DNA of 64,000 nt from NCBI GenBank assembly GCA_963816785.1, contig CAWFLL010000002.1:434001-498000 (forward strand), in the 5' to 3' direction. This DNA comes from VRUE01 sp963816785 (GTDB taxonomy: Bacteria; Actinomycetota; Thermoleophilia; Solirubrobacterales; 70-9). Below, one piece after another: positions 41,818-49,454 of the stretch (its first letter is position 1; every line of letters starts with the position of its first letter). Under the pieces are notes generated by a model. The model was not told the DNA's origin. It worked only from the letters and a program-made list of their open reading frames with translations, and did not search any database. A program made the position numbers and the translations under genes.

Positions 41818-41878
41818 TCGTCCTCGCCTTGGTGGGTAGCTCCGGTTCGGAGACGAATACACACCCCGCAGTCCGGGA

Positions 41879-42373
41879 CTAGGCCTGGGCCGGCTGGCGC
41901 ACGGCGCGGCGGCGCTCGGCTTCGAGACGGCGCTGCTCGTACTCGGCTTGGCGCTTCAGCTGGCCCAGAGTGCGGCGCATCTTGCGGCGCATCGCCGGCG
42001 CCGCAGCGAACTGTGTGACCAAGCCGGCGATCCCTCCGCCAACCACACCGTAGGCGAATCGGAACTCGATCTTGCAGCGGCCCGAGCCATGCTGTCGGAT
42101 CCGCCAGCGTCCGCGGTGGTCGACGCCTGTCACCGAGTGCCAGGCCATGTCGAAGGGCTGATTCCACTCGACCATCTCAATCAGGCCACCGACCTCGGCG
42201 GCCCCGACGCGGAGCAGGATCCGGTAGCGGGCACCAAGCCCGCTCGGCTTCTCACCAACCACCTCCCAGTGGGTGATCCCCGACATGAAGCGCAGGTAGT
42301 TCTCCGGGTCGGCCAGGTAGTACCAGATCGTTTCTGGGGTCGCCGCAACAAGGGTCGACTCGTTGATCCTCAT
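41879..42373 (-). CDS. SRPBCC (START-like) family protein
   Basis: 164 residues with the polyketide-cyclase/START-like fold: RINESTLVAATPETIWYYLA start, DPENYLRFMSGITHWEVVGE, GLIEMVEWNQPFDMAWHSVTG and a C-terminal helix (KMRRTLGQLKRQAEYEQRRL). These proteins bind hydrophobic ligands. The start overlaps the acyltransferase stop by 4 bp (ATGA), so the two are co-translated; a lipid-handling role with the acyltransferase is a fair inference. Confidence 0.82.
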   Translation of the reverse strand: MRINESTLVAATPETIWYYLADPENYLRFMSGITHWEVVGEKPSGLGARYRILLRVGAAEVGGLIEMVEWNQPFDMAWHSVTGVDHRGRWRIRQHGSGRCKIEFRFAYGVVGGGIAGLVTQFAAAPAMRRKMRRTLGQLKRQAEYEQRRLEAERRRAVRQPAQA

Positions 42374-43248
42374 CCGATCACCGGAAAGCGGCGCTCCGCG
42401 GCGAGTGCGTCGAGCGCTTCCTGCATCTGAGCTGTCACGTGCCTATAGATCTCATCGACATCCGGATCGGGACCGAACTCCCGCTCGGGGTCGATCGCCG
42501 GCAGCACCTCGATCGTGATCTTCGCCGGCAACGGTAGGTGACCCGCGAAGTCACCGATGTTCAGCCCCCAGGGCGCAGCGATCGAGATCGGCAGGACCTT
42601 CAGCCGGGCCAGCTTGTCGAGCCGCAGCGCCTGGGCGAGCCCCGCGCCGCGGCTTAGGAAGAGCGCCGTCTCCTGGCCCCCGATCGAGACCACTGGGACG
42701 ATTGGCACACCGGCCTCCAGCGCCAGGCGGATGAAGCCCTTGCGCCCGGCGAAGTCCATCTTGTTGCCCTCCCAGCTCGGCCTGTGGGTTTCCCAGTCAC
42801 CGCCCGGGTAGACAAGGACCGCAGCGCCAGCGTCGAGCGCCTTCTCCGCGTTCCCGGGTGAGGCACTCATCGTGCCCGCTTTGCGCAGCAGTTCGCCGGC
42901 TAGCGGCCAGGCGATCGCAAGGTTGTGGGCGAGTTGGTGAAAGGGCCGCTCGACACCAAAGTAGGTGTAGAAGGCGAGCGAGAAGATGAAGGTATCGACG
43001 ATCACGTTGCCGCCGGAGTGGTTGCCGACAAGCAGCGCGGGGCGATCGGCGGGAATGTTGCGGAGGTCTCGGACCTCGGCGCGGAAGTAGAAAGTCGCGA
43101 TTAGCCAGAGCAGCGGCAGCACCTCGCGGATGTAGTCGGGATCGCGATCCTCGAGGTGGGCGCTGAGGCGCCTGGAGACGCGCTCCCTGGCGAAGCGCAT
43201 CGCAGCGGACGCAACCCCCCCGCGCTCAGCGCGCTCCGCCTTATACAT
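42370..43248 (-). CDS. 1-acylglycerol-3-phosphate acyltransferase-like protein
   Basis: 292 residues. A membrane-proximal helix (LPLLWLIATFYF) precedes motif I VGNHSGGNVIVDTFIF (NHxGxxxxD), a GTMSASPGNAEKALDAGAAV segment, motif III VLVYPGGDWETHRP and VPIVPVVSIGGQE. It transfers acyl chains to lysophospholipids. A -10 box TAGGAT (43255-43260, minus strand) ends 6 bases before the ATG, giving a leaderless message. It is first of a two-gene unit with the SRPBCC protein. Confidence 0.88.
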   Translation of the reverse strand: MYKAERAERGGVASAAMRFARERVSRRLSAHLEDRDPDYIREVLPLLWLIATFYFRAEVRDLRNIPADRPALLVGNHSGGNVIVDTFIFSLAFYTYFGVERPFHQLAHNLAIAWPLAGELLRKAGTMSASPGNAEKALDAGAAVLVYPGGDWETHRPSWEGNKMDFAGRKGFIRLALEAGVPIVPVVSIGGQETALFLSRGAGLAQALRLDKLARLKVLPISIAAPWGLNIGDFAGHLPLPAKITIEVLPAIDPEREFGPDPDVDEIYRHVTAQMQEALDALAAERRFPVIG

Positions 43249-43254
43249 GGGGCG

Positions 43255-43260
43255 ATCCTA
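43255..43260 (-). promoter_or_regulatory. -10 box TAGGAT, leaderless start of acyltransferase
   Basis: TAGGAT on the minus strand, 6 bases before the ATG at 43248. Confidence 0.5.
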
Positions 43261-43338
43261 TACCGAAGCGCCACCGCCGGCACGGCCCCGGCGCTTCGCC
43301 CGCTCAGCCGATGAAGTCGCGGATGAGGGCATGCGAGA

Positions 43339-44533
43339 TCAGCCGTCAAAGAAGCGAAGGATCGCTGCGTGGGTCTGCTTCGGGGCCTCGAGCTGGGGGA
43401 CGTGGCCGCAGTCGAGCTCGAGATGGCGGGCGCTCGGAAGTGCGCGCTCGACGTGCTTCCGGAAGCCGATCGGCACGAGCTGGTCCTGGCGACCCCAGAC
43501 GAACAGGGTCTCGGATGAGACCCCGGCGAGCCGAGACCAGAGACCACGCTTGCCGTGTGGCTCGTCGAGGTAGATGTTCCGCGCCGCCTCGTAGAAGGCG
43601 ACCCGGCCGCGCGGGGTGAGGAAGGAGCGCAGGAACTCGTCGACGCCGGCCGCCGACCAGCCGTCCTTCCACCGGGAACGAGGTTGCCGCACGATCGGCT
43701 CGGTGATCGACGCGCGGGGCCGGCTGGATCAGGCCGAGCAGCGGCAGCGGCGCTGGAGGAGCCAGCGCCAGCGGCGGTCGCGCAGCCAGGCAAGCGCCGG
43801 GCTCAGCAGCGCGCGCCTCGCGACCCGCTCAGGATGCAGCAGGCGCGACTCGATCGCCACCCGACCGCCCATGCTGTTGCCGATCAGGTGGGCGCTCGTC
43901 GATCCCAGCGCGTCGAGCAGCGCGAGCGACGCAGTCGGCGAAGTAGGGCGCGTCGTAGGCGGCCACGAGCGGCTTGTCGGAGTCGCCGAACCCCGGCAGG
44001 TCGAGCGCGATCACCCGGTGGCGGTCGGCGAGCGCGGCGACGGTGGGCAGGAAGGAGGCCTTCGTCCCGCCGAGCCCGTGGATGCAGACCACCGGATCTC
44101 CCTCGCCGCGGAGAGGGTCGAGATCCTGCCGCGCCGGGTCGTCGGACGAGTCGAAGCGAAGCCGACGATCGTCGGCGAGATCGCTGGTGGCGGCGAGAAA
44201 GCCGACCCCGAGGTGGAGATTCTGGCGCACGCTGAGTTGTCGAGCGCGGAATGCGTCCATCCCGCCGCGCACGTCGCGGGCGATCCGCTCCCAGGTGGCC
44301 CGGTCGGCGCTCAGCAGGGCGTCGGGCGGCTCGTCGGCAGCCCGGCGGAGGGCGATCGCATCGGACTCGATCACAGCGTCCCAGGTGCCTTCGCCGTCGA
44401 CGACCAGGCGGATCCGCGCCGTGCCGCTGGGAACGTCGATCACGTCGGAATCGAAGCGCTCGAGAAGAGCGGTGAGCGCGCGGGGCGGGGCGCCTCTGCT
44501 TGGGGGCCGCTCCTCGGCCTCGATGGTGGCCAC
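43339..44533 (-). pseudogene. SCP2-like plus alpha/beta hydrolase fusion with three frameshifts
   Basis: From a GTG at 44533 an N-terminal sterol-carrier-like region (RIRLVVDGEGTWDAVIESDA, PPDALLSADRATWERIARDV) leads into an alpha/beta hydrolase (VVCIHGLGGTKASFLPTVAA, VIALDLPGFGDSDKP). The frame breaks near 43935, 43742 and 43710. Joined across the breaks it continues through the nucleophile elbow IGNSMGGRVAIES and ends with LFVWGRQDQLVPIGF and LDCGHVPQLEAP, so all triad positions are recoverable. Three shifts within 230 bp suggest decay or locally poor sequence. Combined length would be about 395 residues. Confidence 0.75.
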
Positions 44534-44742
44534 GCCCAAGTATGGCGCCCCATGCGGCAGCGCTTTGTAGCGGATGCATCGTACCCTTGCCCGGATTGTC
44601 GACCCCGGGGGCGAGGGGAGGCTGGGAGAGCGAGCGCCAGCGCCGCCTCCCGCCGCCATCTGCAGGTTTGGCGAGCACCGGACGATGCGAACGCCGTCCT
44701 GCTAGAAGTCGAGCCTCCAACGAGCGATGAGAGGCGGTTGCG

Positions 44743-44958
44743 ATGGCTGAGGGCGTGTATCGAGTAACCGAGGTAATCGGCGTAAGCAGCGAGTCTTGGG
44801 AGGCCGCCGCACGCAATGCTGTGGAGACTGCGGCTAAGACGGTGCGCGACCTGCGCATCGCCGAGGTCGTGCGCGAGGACGTCTCAATCGAGAACGGCAC
44901 CATCAAGAACTACCGAGTCCGGTTGGGCATCTCGTTCAAATACGAGTCCGACGAGTAG
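44743..44958 (+). CDS. Dodecin
   Basis: A 71-residue flavin-binding dodecin: YRVTEVIGVSSESWEAAARN, AAKTVRDLRIAEVVREDVSI and NYRVRLGISFKYE match the family beta-alpha-beta-beta fold, including the Trp used to stack flavin (SESWEAA). Twelve copies form a hollow sphere that stores FMN/FAD or riboflavin. Length is typical. It is divergent from the frameshifted hydrolase, monocistronic, and followed by a repeat cluster. Confidence 0.92.
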   Translation: MAEGVYRVTEVIGVSSESWEAAARNAVETAAKTVRDLRIAEVVREDVSIENGTIKNYRVRLGISFKYESDE

Positions 44959-45091
44959 AGCCATTCTTAGCCTTTTCGGGGCGCCCCCGGCCGCGGCACC
45001 CAGGGTTAGTGTCTCGCAGGCGTGTCGTCGAGAAAGCAGGCTGAGTCAACTTTGGGCTGCCTGCACTAGACCCGGGCTCGGAGCGACAACC

Positions 45092-45175
45092 CGCTCGACT
45101 ATCCGGCGGTGGTAGCGAGAGACGAATCGGGCCCCCGCTATATCCGCGGGTGGTATGCAAGAGACAAATCTGGCC
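45092..45175 (+). repeat. Dispersed palindromic repeat, two partial copies in tandem (copy E1)
   Basis: A left half (CGGTGGTAGCGAGAGACGAA) ending CCCCCGCTAT is directly followed by a second fragment (ATCCGCGGGTGGTATGCAAG). The CCCCCGCTAT ending equals the end of the right tRNA-Met fragment. Confidence 0.65.
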
Positions 45176-45221
45176 GCGTAGTGCTCCGAAAGGCCCTCGG
45201 GTCTAGACCGACGGCGAAAAC

Positions 45222-45266
45222 GCTCGACTATCCGCGGGTGGTAGCGAGAGACGAATCGGGCCCCCC
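45222..45266 (+). repeat. Dispersed palindromic repeat, left half (copy E2)
   Basis: Third copy within 180 bp: CTATCCGCGGGTGGTAGCGA then GAGACGAATCGGGCCCC. The 443-bp gap 44959-45401 is largely these fragments; no gene is seen in it. Confidence 0.65.
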
Positions 45267-45401
45267 GATCCGCACCCGAGATCATTTTGACCAGGCTTCC
45301 GGTCAGTTAGATCGACCGTGAAGCGATGACATAAGGTCACAGGTTCGAGTCTGTCGGGCGCGTTTCGCGCGCGAACCTCACCGCCCGATCGAGATAGCTC
45401 A

Positions 45402-46619
45402 CTACTCCGGCCCTGCTACGACGCCGTCGGCGTGAAGCCGGCCGATCTCGTCCTCGCTCAGCGACAGGACCTCACTCAAAACCTCGATCAGTGTGCTCGC
45501 CGAGCAACGGCGCCCTGGTCGGACGCAGGCGCCCGTTGCTGCCGAAATATAGCGGGGAGCGGGCATCAGGTAGGTGCCGATTCCAGGCTGCTCAACTTCC
45601 TCGAACATCGGATTTTGGGGCGAGCAGCGGGGGTCCGAGTCCACCAGCTCCATGAAGGTTTGGTAGGGACCCCAACAGACGCCGTTGGCGTCGAAGACCT
45701 CCTGGATCTCATCCAGAGTGCGGCTGATCGTCCATGGTTTGAGGAGCGCGCCGAGCACCTCGCGGGCGGCGAAGCGGTCGCCCTCCTTGTCGAGGTCGAC
45801 TCCCATCGTCGACTCGATCAGCTCGAAGGCCTCGCGCATGCCGGTCGCCTCGACCAAGCCGCGCCATTGCTGGAGGGTCAGGGCGACAATCATGATCCGC
45901 CGCCCGTCCTTGGTCAGGAAATCGCGACCGAAGGCGCCGTAGAGATAGTTGCCCTCCTTGACGCGCTCGCGGCGGCAGACCTGGGCCTCGGCGATCTTGC
46001 CGAGGTTGCCGACCATTGCAAAGGCGACATCCGAGAGCGCGACCGTGACCAGCTGCCCCTCCCCGGTGAGTCGTCTGTGACGCTCAGCGGCGAGGAGACC
46101 CGCGGCGGCGAGGGTGCCGGTGATCGCATCCCAGGCCGGAAGCAGGTGGTTGAAAGGGATCGCGAGATTGCGCGGCCCGGTTGCCCATGGAAAGCCGGTC
46201 GCCGGGTTCACGGTGTAGTCGACGGCCGAAGAGCCGTCGTAGTTGCCGGTGACTGAGACCATGATCAGGTCCTCGCGGACCTTGCGCAGGTTGTTGGGGT
46301 CGAGCCAGCCTCGGGCCGGGAAGTTGGTCAGCAGGATGCCGCCGTCAGGGCCTGAGCTGGCGACGAACTGGGTGAGCAACTCCCTGCCGCTATCGGAGTG
46401 CAGGTCAACCTGGATCGAGCGCTTGCCCTTATTGAGCCCCGCCCAGAACATGCTGGTGCCGTCGTCGGTCACCGGCCAGCGGTTGCGGTCGAGGCCGCCG
46501 CCCATCTGGTCGAAGCGGATCACGTCGGCACCAAGCTGCGCCAAGGTCATCCCCCCGAGCGGGGCTGCGACGTAGGCGGAGCCCTCGAGTACCCGCAGAC
46601 CGTCGAGGATGCCCGCCAA
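45402..46619 (-). CDS. mct: CaiB/BaiF CoA-transferase, probable 2-methylfumaryl-CoA isomerase
   Basis: A 405-residue family III CoA-transferase. The N-terminus (GILDGLRVLEGSAYVAAPLG, GMTLAQLGADVIRFD) and segments FWAGLNKGKRSIQVDL, NFPARGWLDP, VDYTVNPATGFPW, LLAAERHRRLTGEGQLV, GNYLYGAFGRDF and VEQPGIGTYLMP closely fit the mesaconyl-CoA C1-C4 transferase (Mct) type of the 3-hydroxypropionate bicycle, as I remember Chloroflexus Mct. About 25 residues near the C-terminus (around 45490-45550) read out of register before VLSEVLSLSEDEIGRLH resumes, so two compensating indels are likely. The downstream-on-map neighbours, a MaoC hydratase and a CitE-like lyase, support the assignment. Confidence 0.78.
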   Translation of the reverse strand: MAGILDGLRVLEGSAYVAAPLGGMTLAQLGADVIRFDQMGGGLDRNRWPVTDDGTSMFWAGLNKGKRSIQVDLHSDSGRELLTQFVASSGPDGGILLTNFPARGWLDPNNLRKVREDLIMVSVTGNYDGSSAVDYTVNPATGFPWATGPRNLAIPFNHLLPAWDAITGTLAAAGLLAAERHRRLTGEGQLVTVALSDVAFAMVGNLGKIAEAQVCRRERVKEGNYLYGAFGRDFLTKDGRRIMIVALTLQQWRGLVEATGMREAFELIESTMGVDLDKEGDRFAAREVLGALLKPWTISRTLDEIQEVFDANGVCWGPYQTFMELVDSDPRCSPQNPMFEEVEQPGIGTYLMPAPRYISAATGACVRPGRRCSASTLIEVLSEVLSLSEDEIGRLHADGVVAGPE

Positions 46620-46627
46620 CCTGAGCC

Positions 46628-47645
46628 CTAGGCGAGCACCCCGAGGAACTCCCGAGCGAGCGCCTGCTCGGGCTTCTCGGCCTGGCCGCGGTCGGCGTGG
46701 ACGATTGCACGAAGGTCGACCAGCGTCGCATCGACGTGGTCTAGCGCGATCTTTGCCACGATCGTCACTTCTGTACTCAAGATATCGCCTTCGAATACCG
46801 GTGCGGAGTGCTCACAGCTGCGCCAAGCCACGATCGTCGCCAGGTTCGGCAACGCTGTGGCGGCGTGCGCCGCCGCGATTGAGATCGTCTGGCCGCCGTA
46901 GACGAGGCGCCGGCCACGCGTCCCGGCGCCGGCGTCGCGGTGGGTCATCGCCAGGTTCAGCGTCATCCGCGCCAGCTCGGGTGCTGCGGTCACGGTCTCG
47001 CGGCCCTCGATCTCGAACACGGTGCCTGGCTCCTGCACGCCGATCGGCGCGACCCGTGAGCGCAGCAACCCGTAGTTCCAGTTGCCGGGCACCGCTGCTT
47101 GCACCCGCTCGATGTCGAGCTCGCTCGGGATCGCCTCGAAGCTGTCGTCGTGCCCGGTCTCGGAGGATGGATCCCGCAGCGGGATCATCGGGCAGCGGAA
47201 GAAGTCCAACACCTTTTCGTCGCGCTGGTTGACCAGTCCTGATCTGAAGCACCGCGAGTCCGGTCGCCCCGGCGCCGGGGCGGCGCCGGTTCTGCTTCAG
47301 CGCGACGATCTCTGTGCGCGTCTTCAGAGTGTCGCCCCGGAACACCGGTCGCAGCAGGACCATGCCGCGGTAAAAGAGGTTGCCGACGACCCGTTGGGTC
47401 GGCTCGGTGGACTGCCCGATTGCCACATCGCAGACCAGGTCGGGGTGGATCAGTGCGTCCTGAATCCCGGTCACCTCGGCGTTGAGCTCAGCGTCGAGCG
47501 GCAGCAACAGGCGGTCGCCGGCGATCGCCTGGTGGAGGGCGGCGTGGCCCGAGGTGATCGTCATCGCCGGCGCCTCGTAGATGGCGCCGCGCTCGAGCTC
47601 CTCAAAGTAGGGCCCGCTGGCCCACACTCTCGGCCCGCTTGCCAT
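46628..47645 (-). pseudogene. MaoC double hot-dog hydratase (Mch-like) with one frameshift
   Basis: Begins ASGPRVWASGPYFEELERGA; the frame breaks near 47225 and resumes as VLDFFRCPMIPLRD, giving ~339 residues with two hot-dog domains. The first ends VFRGDTLKTRTEIVALKQNR; the second contains RRLVYGGQTISIAAAHAATA and FEGDILSTEV. The pattern fits mesaconyl-C1-CoA hydratase (Mch) of the MaoC family. It lies 8 bp before the mct-like gene on the same strand and 40 bp from the divergent lyase gene. Only one lesion is visible, so the gene may be functional if that is a sequence error. Confidence 0.72.
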
Positions 47646-47672
47646 CGGCAGAGCCTAGAGCGTCCGGTCGCC

Positions 47673-47678
47673 TATCCT
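47673..47678 (+). promoter_or_regulatory. -10 box TATCCT, leaderless start of CitE-like gene
   Basis: TATCCT ends 7 bases before the ATG at 47686, in the 40-bp divergent gap with the MaoC gene. Confidence 0.5.
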
Positions 47679-47685
47679 CGCATCG

Positions 47686-48540
47686 ATGAGGCCCCGTCGC
47701 TCCTGTCTCTGCAGCCCGGCCCGGCCGGCAAGCAAGCTTGAGAAGGCCGCCACGCTCGGCGTCGATGAGATCGTGGTCGACCTCGAGGACTCGGTGCCTC
47801 CGGGGTTGAAGGCGGAGGCCCGCACAGCGGTCGGCGAAGCGCTGGTGGACCAGGAGTGGGCTGCGGCCACGGTCAGCGTTCGGGTCAACGGCGTGGCGAC
47901 GCCCTGGTTTGAGGACGACATGCGCGCGATTACCGGGTGTGTGCGCCTCGACAGCGTGATCGTGCCGAAGGTTGAGAGCGTGGCGGATCTGGAAGCGTGC
48001 GAGCGGCTGCTCGAGGCAGCTGAGACAGACGTGTCACGCAGGGCGCCCATCGGGTTGCAGGCGCTGATCGAGTCGGCGGCAGGGCTGCAAGCGGCAGGTG
48101 AGATCGCCGCCGGATCGCCGCGGCTCGAAAGCCTGATTCTGGGCCCCGCGGACATGAGCGTCTCCCTCGGCTTCCCCTCGCTCACGGAAGGGCCGCGCTG
48201 GGACTTCGTTCGCGGAGGGGTCTTGGTCGCCGCGCGCGCTGCAGGGCTGCAAGCGATCGACGGCCCCTTCCTGCAGATCTCGGACCTAGAGGGCCTGGTT
48301 GCTTCCGCCGAGCGCGCGCGCGAATTCGGCTTCGACGGCAAGTGGGCTCTACATCCAGCGCAGGTCGAGCCGATCAACGAAGCCTTTTCCGCCAGGTCCG
48401 ATGAGGTCTCGCGAGCCGAGGCGATCCTCGACGCGCTCAACTCCGCGACCGACGGCGGAGCGGTGATGCTGGACGGAGAGATGATCGATGAGGCGAGCCG
48501 CAAGCGCGCAATGCAGATCCTGGCCCGGGCGAAGCCCTGA
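47686..48540 (+). CDS. HpcH/HpaI-CitE family lyase (malyl/citramalyl-CoA lyase-like)
   Basis: 284 residues with the CitE motifs: LCSPARPASKLEKAATLGVD (start), VVDLEDSVPPG (metal Asp/Glu), RVNGVATPWFEDD (Arg), VPKVESVADLE, LQALIESAAGLQAAG (metal Glu), LILGPADMSVSLG and GKWALHPAQVEPINEAF. Enzymes of this group cleave or form malyl-, beta-methylmalyl- or citramalyl-CoA. Next to Mct- and Mch-like genes, action on beta-methylmalyl-CoA or citramalyl-CoA is the best guess. It is shorter than classical Mcl (about 350 residues) and nearer citramalyl-CoA lyase in size. Confidence 0.85.
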   Translation: MRPRRSCLCSPARPASKLEKAATLGVDEIVVDLEDSVPPGLKAEARTAVGEALVDQEWAAATVSVRVNGVATPWFEDDMRAITGCVRLDSVIVPKVESVADLEACERLLEAAETDVSRRAPIGLQALIESAAGLQAAGEIAAGSPRLESLILGPADMSVSLGFPSLTEGPRWDFVRGGVLVAARAAGLQAIDGPFLQISDLEGLVASAERAREFGFDGKWALHPAQVEPINEAFSARSDEVSRAEAILDALNSATDGGAVMLDGEMIDEASRKRAMQILARAKP

Positions 48541-48593
48541 GCGGGACACCCGGATTCGCGGCGGTGGCCGTGTCCATTGGCAGATCTCGCCGG

Positions 48594-49035
48594 TCAGGAC
48601 CGGGAACGGATCGCCGCCTGCGCTGCCGCGACCCTGGCGATCGGCACTCGGTAGGGAGAGCAGCTGATGTAGTCGAGCCCGACGTCCTCGAAGAACTCGA
48701 TGCTGTCGGGGTCGCCAGCGTGCTCGCCGCAGACCCCGAGCCCGATCCCGGGAGCGACGTCGCGGGCCCGCGCGATCGCGATGCGGATTAGCTCTCCGAC
48801 GCCCTCCACGTCCAGTGCCTCGAACGGGCTGCGATCGATGAGGCGCCGCTGCAGATACTCCGGCAGGAAGCCGCGCTCGACGTCATCGCGGGAGAGGCCT
48901 GCGGTCGTCTGAGTAAGGTCGTTGGTTTCCGAAGCTGAAGAAGTCGGCATGAGCCGTGAGGCGAGCGGCGATCAAGCAGGCTCGCGGCAACTCGATCATC
49001 GTGCCGATCCGGTAGTCGAGCGAGCGCCCCGCGTC
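48594..49035 (-). pseudogene. Pyruvate phosphate dikinase C-terminal remnant
   Basis: Encodes the last ~145 residues of PPDK. RIGTMIELPRACLIAARLTA and ADFFSFGN lie in one frame; after a shift near 48938 come NDLTQTTAGLSRDDVERGFL, GLGVCGEHAGDPDSIEFF and GLDYISCSPYRVPIARVAAA with a proper stop. The remaining ~730 residues are missing upstream, where a crotonase remnant begins. The catalytic Cys (VCGEHAGDP) is retained, but the protein cannot be functional. PPDK would convert the pyruvate made by the neighbouring pathway to PEP. Confidence 0.8.
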
Positions 49036-49059
49036 GCGCAGCGTCGACTCGGCCGACAC

Positions 49060-49399
49060 TCGCACGCTGACCGAGCTGCTGGAGCTCTTGGCACAGGCAC
49101 GCGACAACGAGGCGGTCCGGGTCCTCGTCATCAGCTCGACCGACCACATGCTGCTCTCCTCGCGCACGATCGGCGCCGACGCTTCGGCTGGGCATCGTGG
49201 ACCGCGTCGCCCGGCGGCGGCGACCGAGGAGGCTGCTCTTGAACTTGCTGCGGCGGTGGCGGCGCACCCCCCCGAGGTGGTCGCCCGCCTGAAGCGCATG
49301 CTTCACGAGTGGGACGGCATCGAGAAGCGCTCGCGTGCGGAGGGCGAGGGCCAGGTGGAGTGGCAGCGCTCCGGCCCCGGCCTGCCATATGGAGATTAG
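49060..49399 (+). pseudogene. Crotonase (enoyl-CoA hydratase family) remnant with internal deletion
   Basis: LTELLELLAQARDNEAVRVL and VISS match the first beta-strand region of crotonases. Then the ~100-residue catalytic core is missing, and after frame changes RLGIVDRVA, LELAAAVAAHPPEVVARLKR and a tail (HEWDGIEKRSRAEGEGQVEW) match the C-terminal helices. A frame shift and the core deletion make it non-functional. It abuts the ppdK remnant head to head. Confidence 0.65.
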
Positions 49400-49454
49400 G
49401 CGGTTCGGCTAGAGGCCTGGTGAAATCGGCCTTCGGTCTGTAGGGTCGGCCGCG

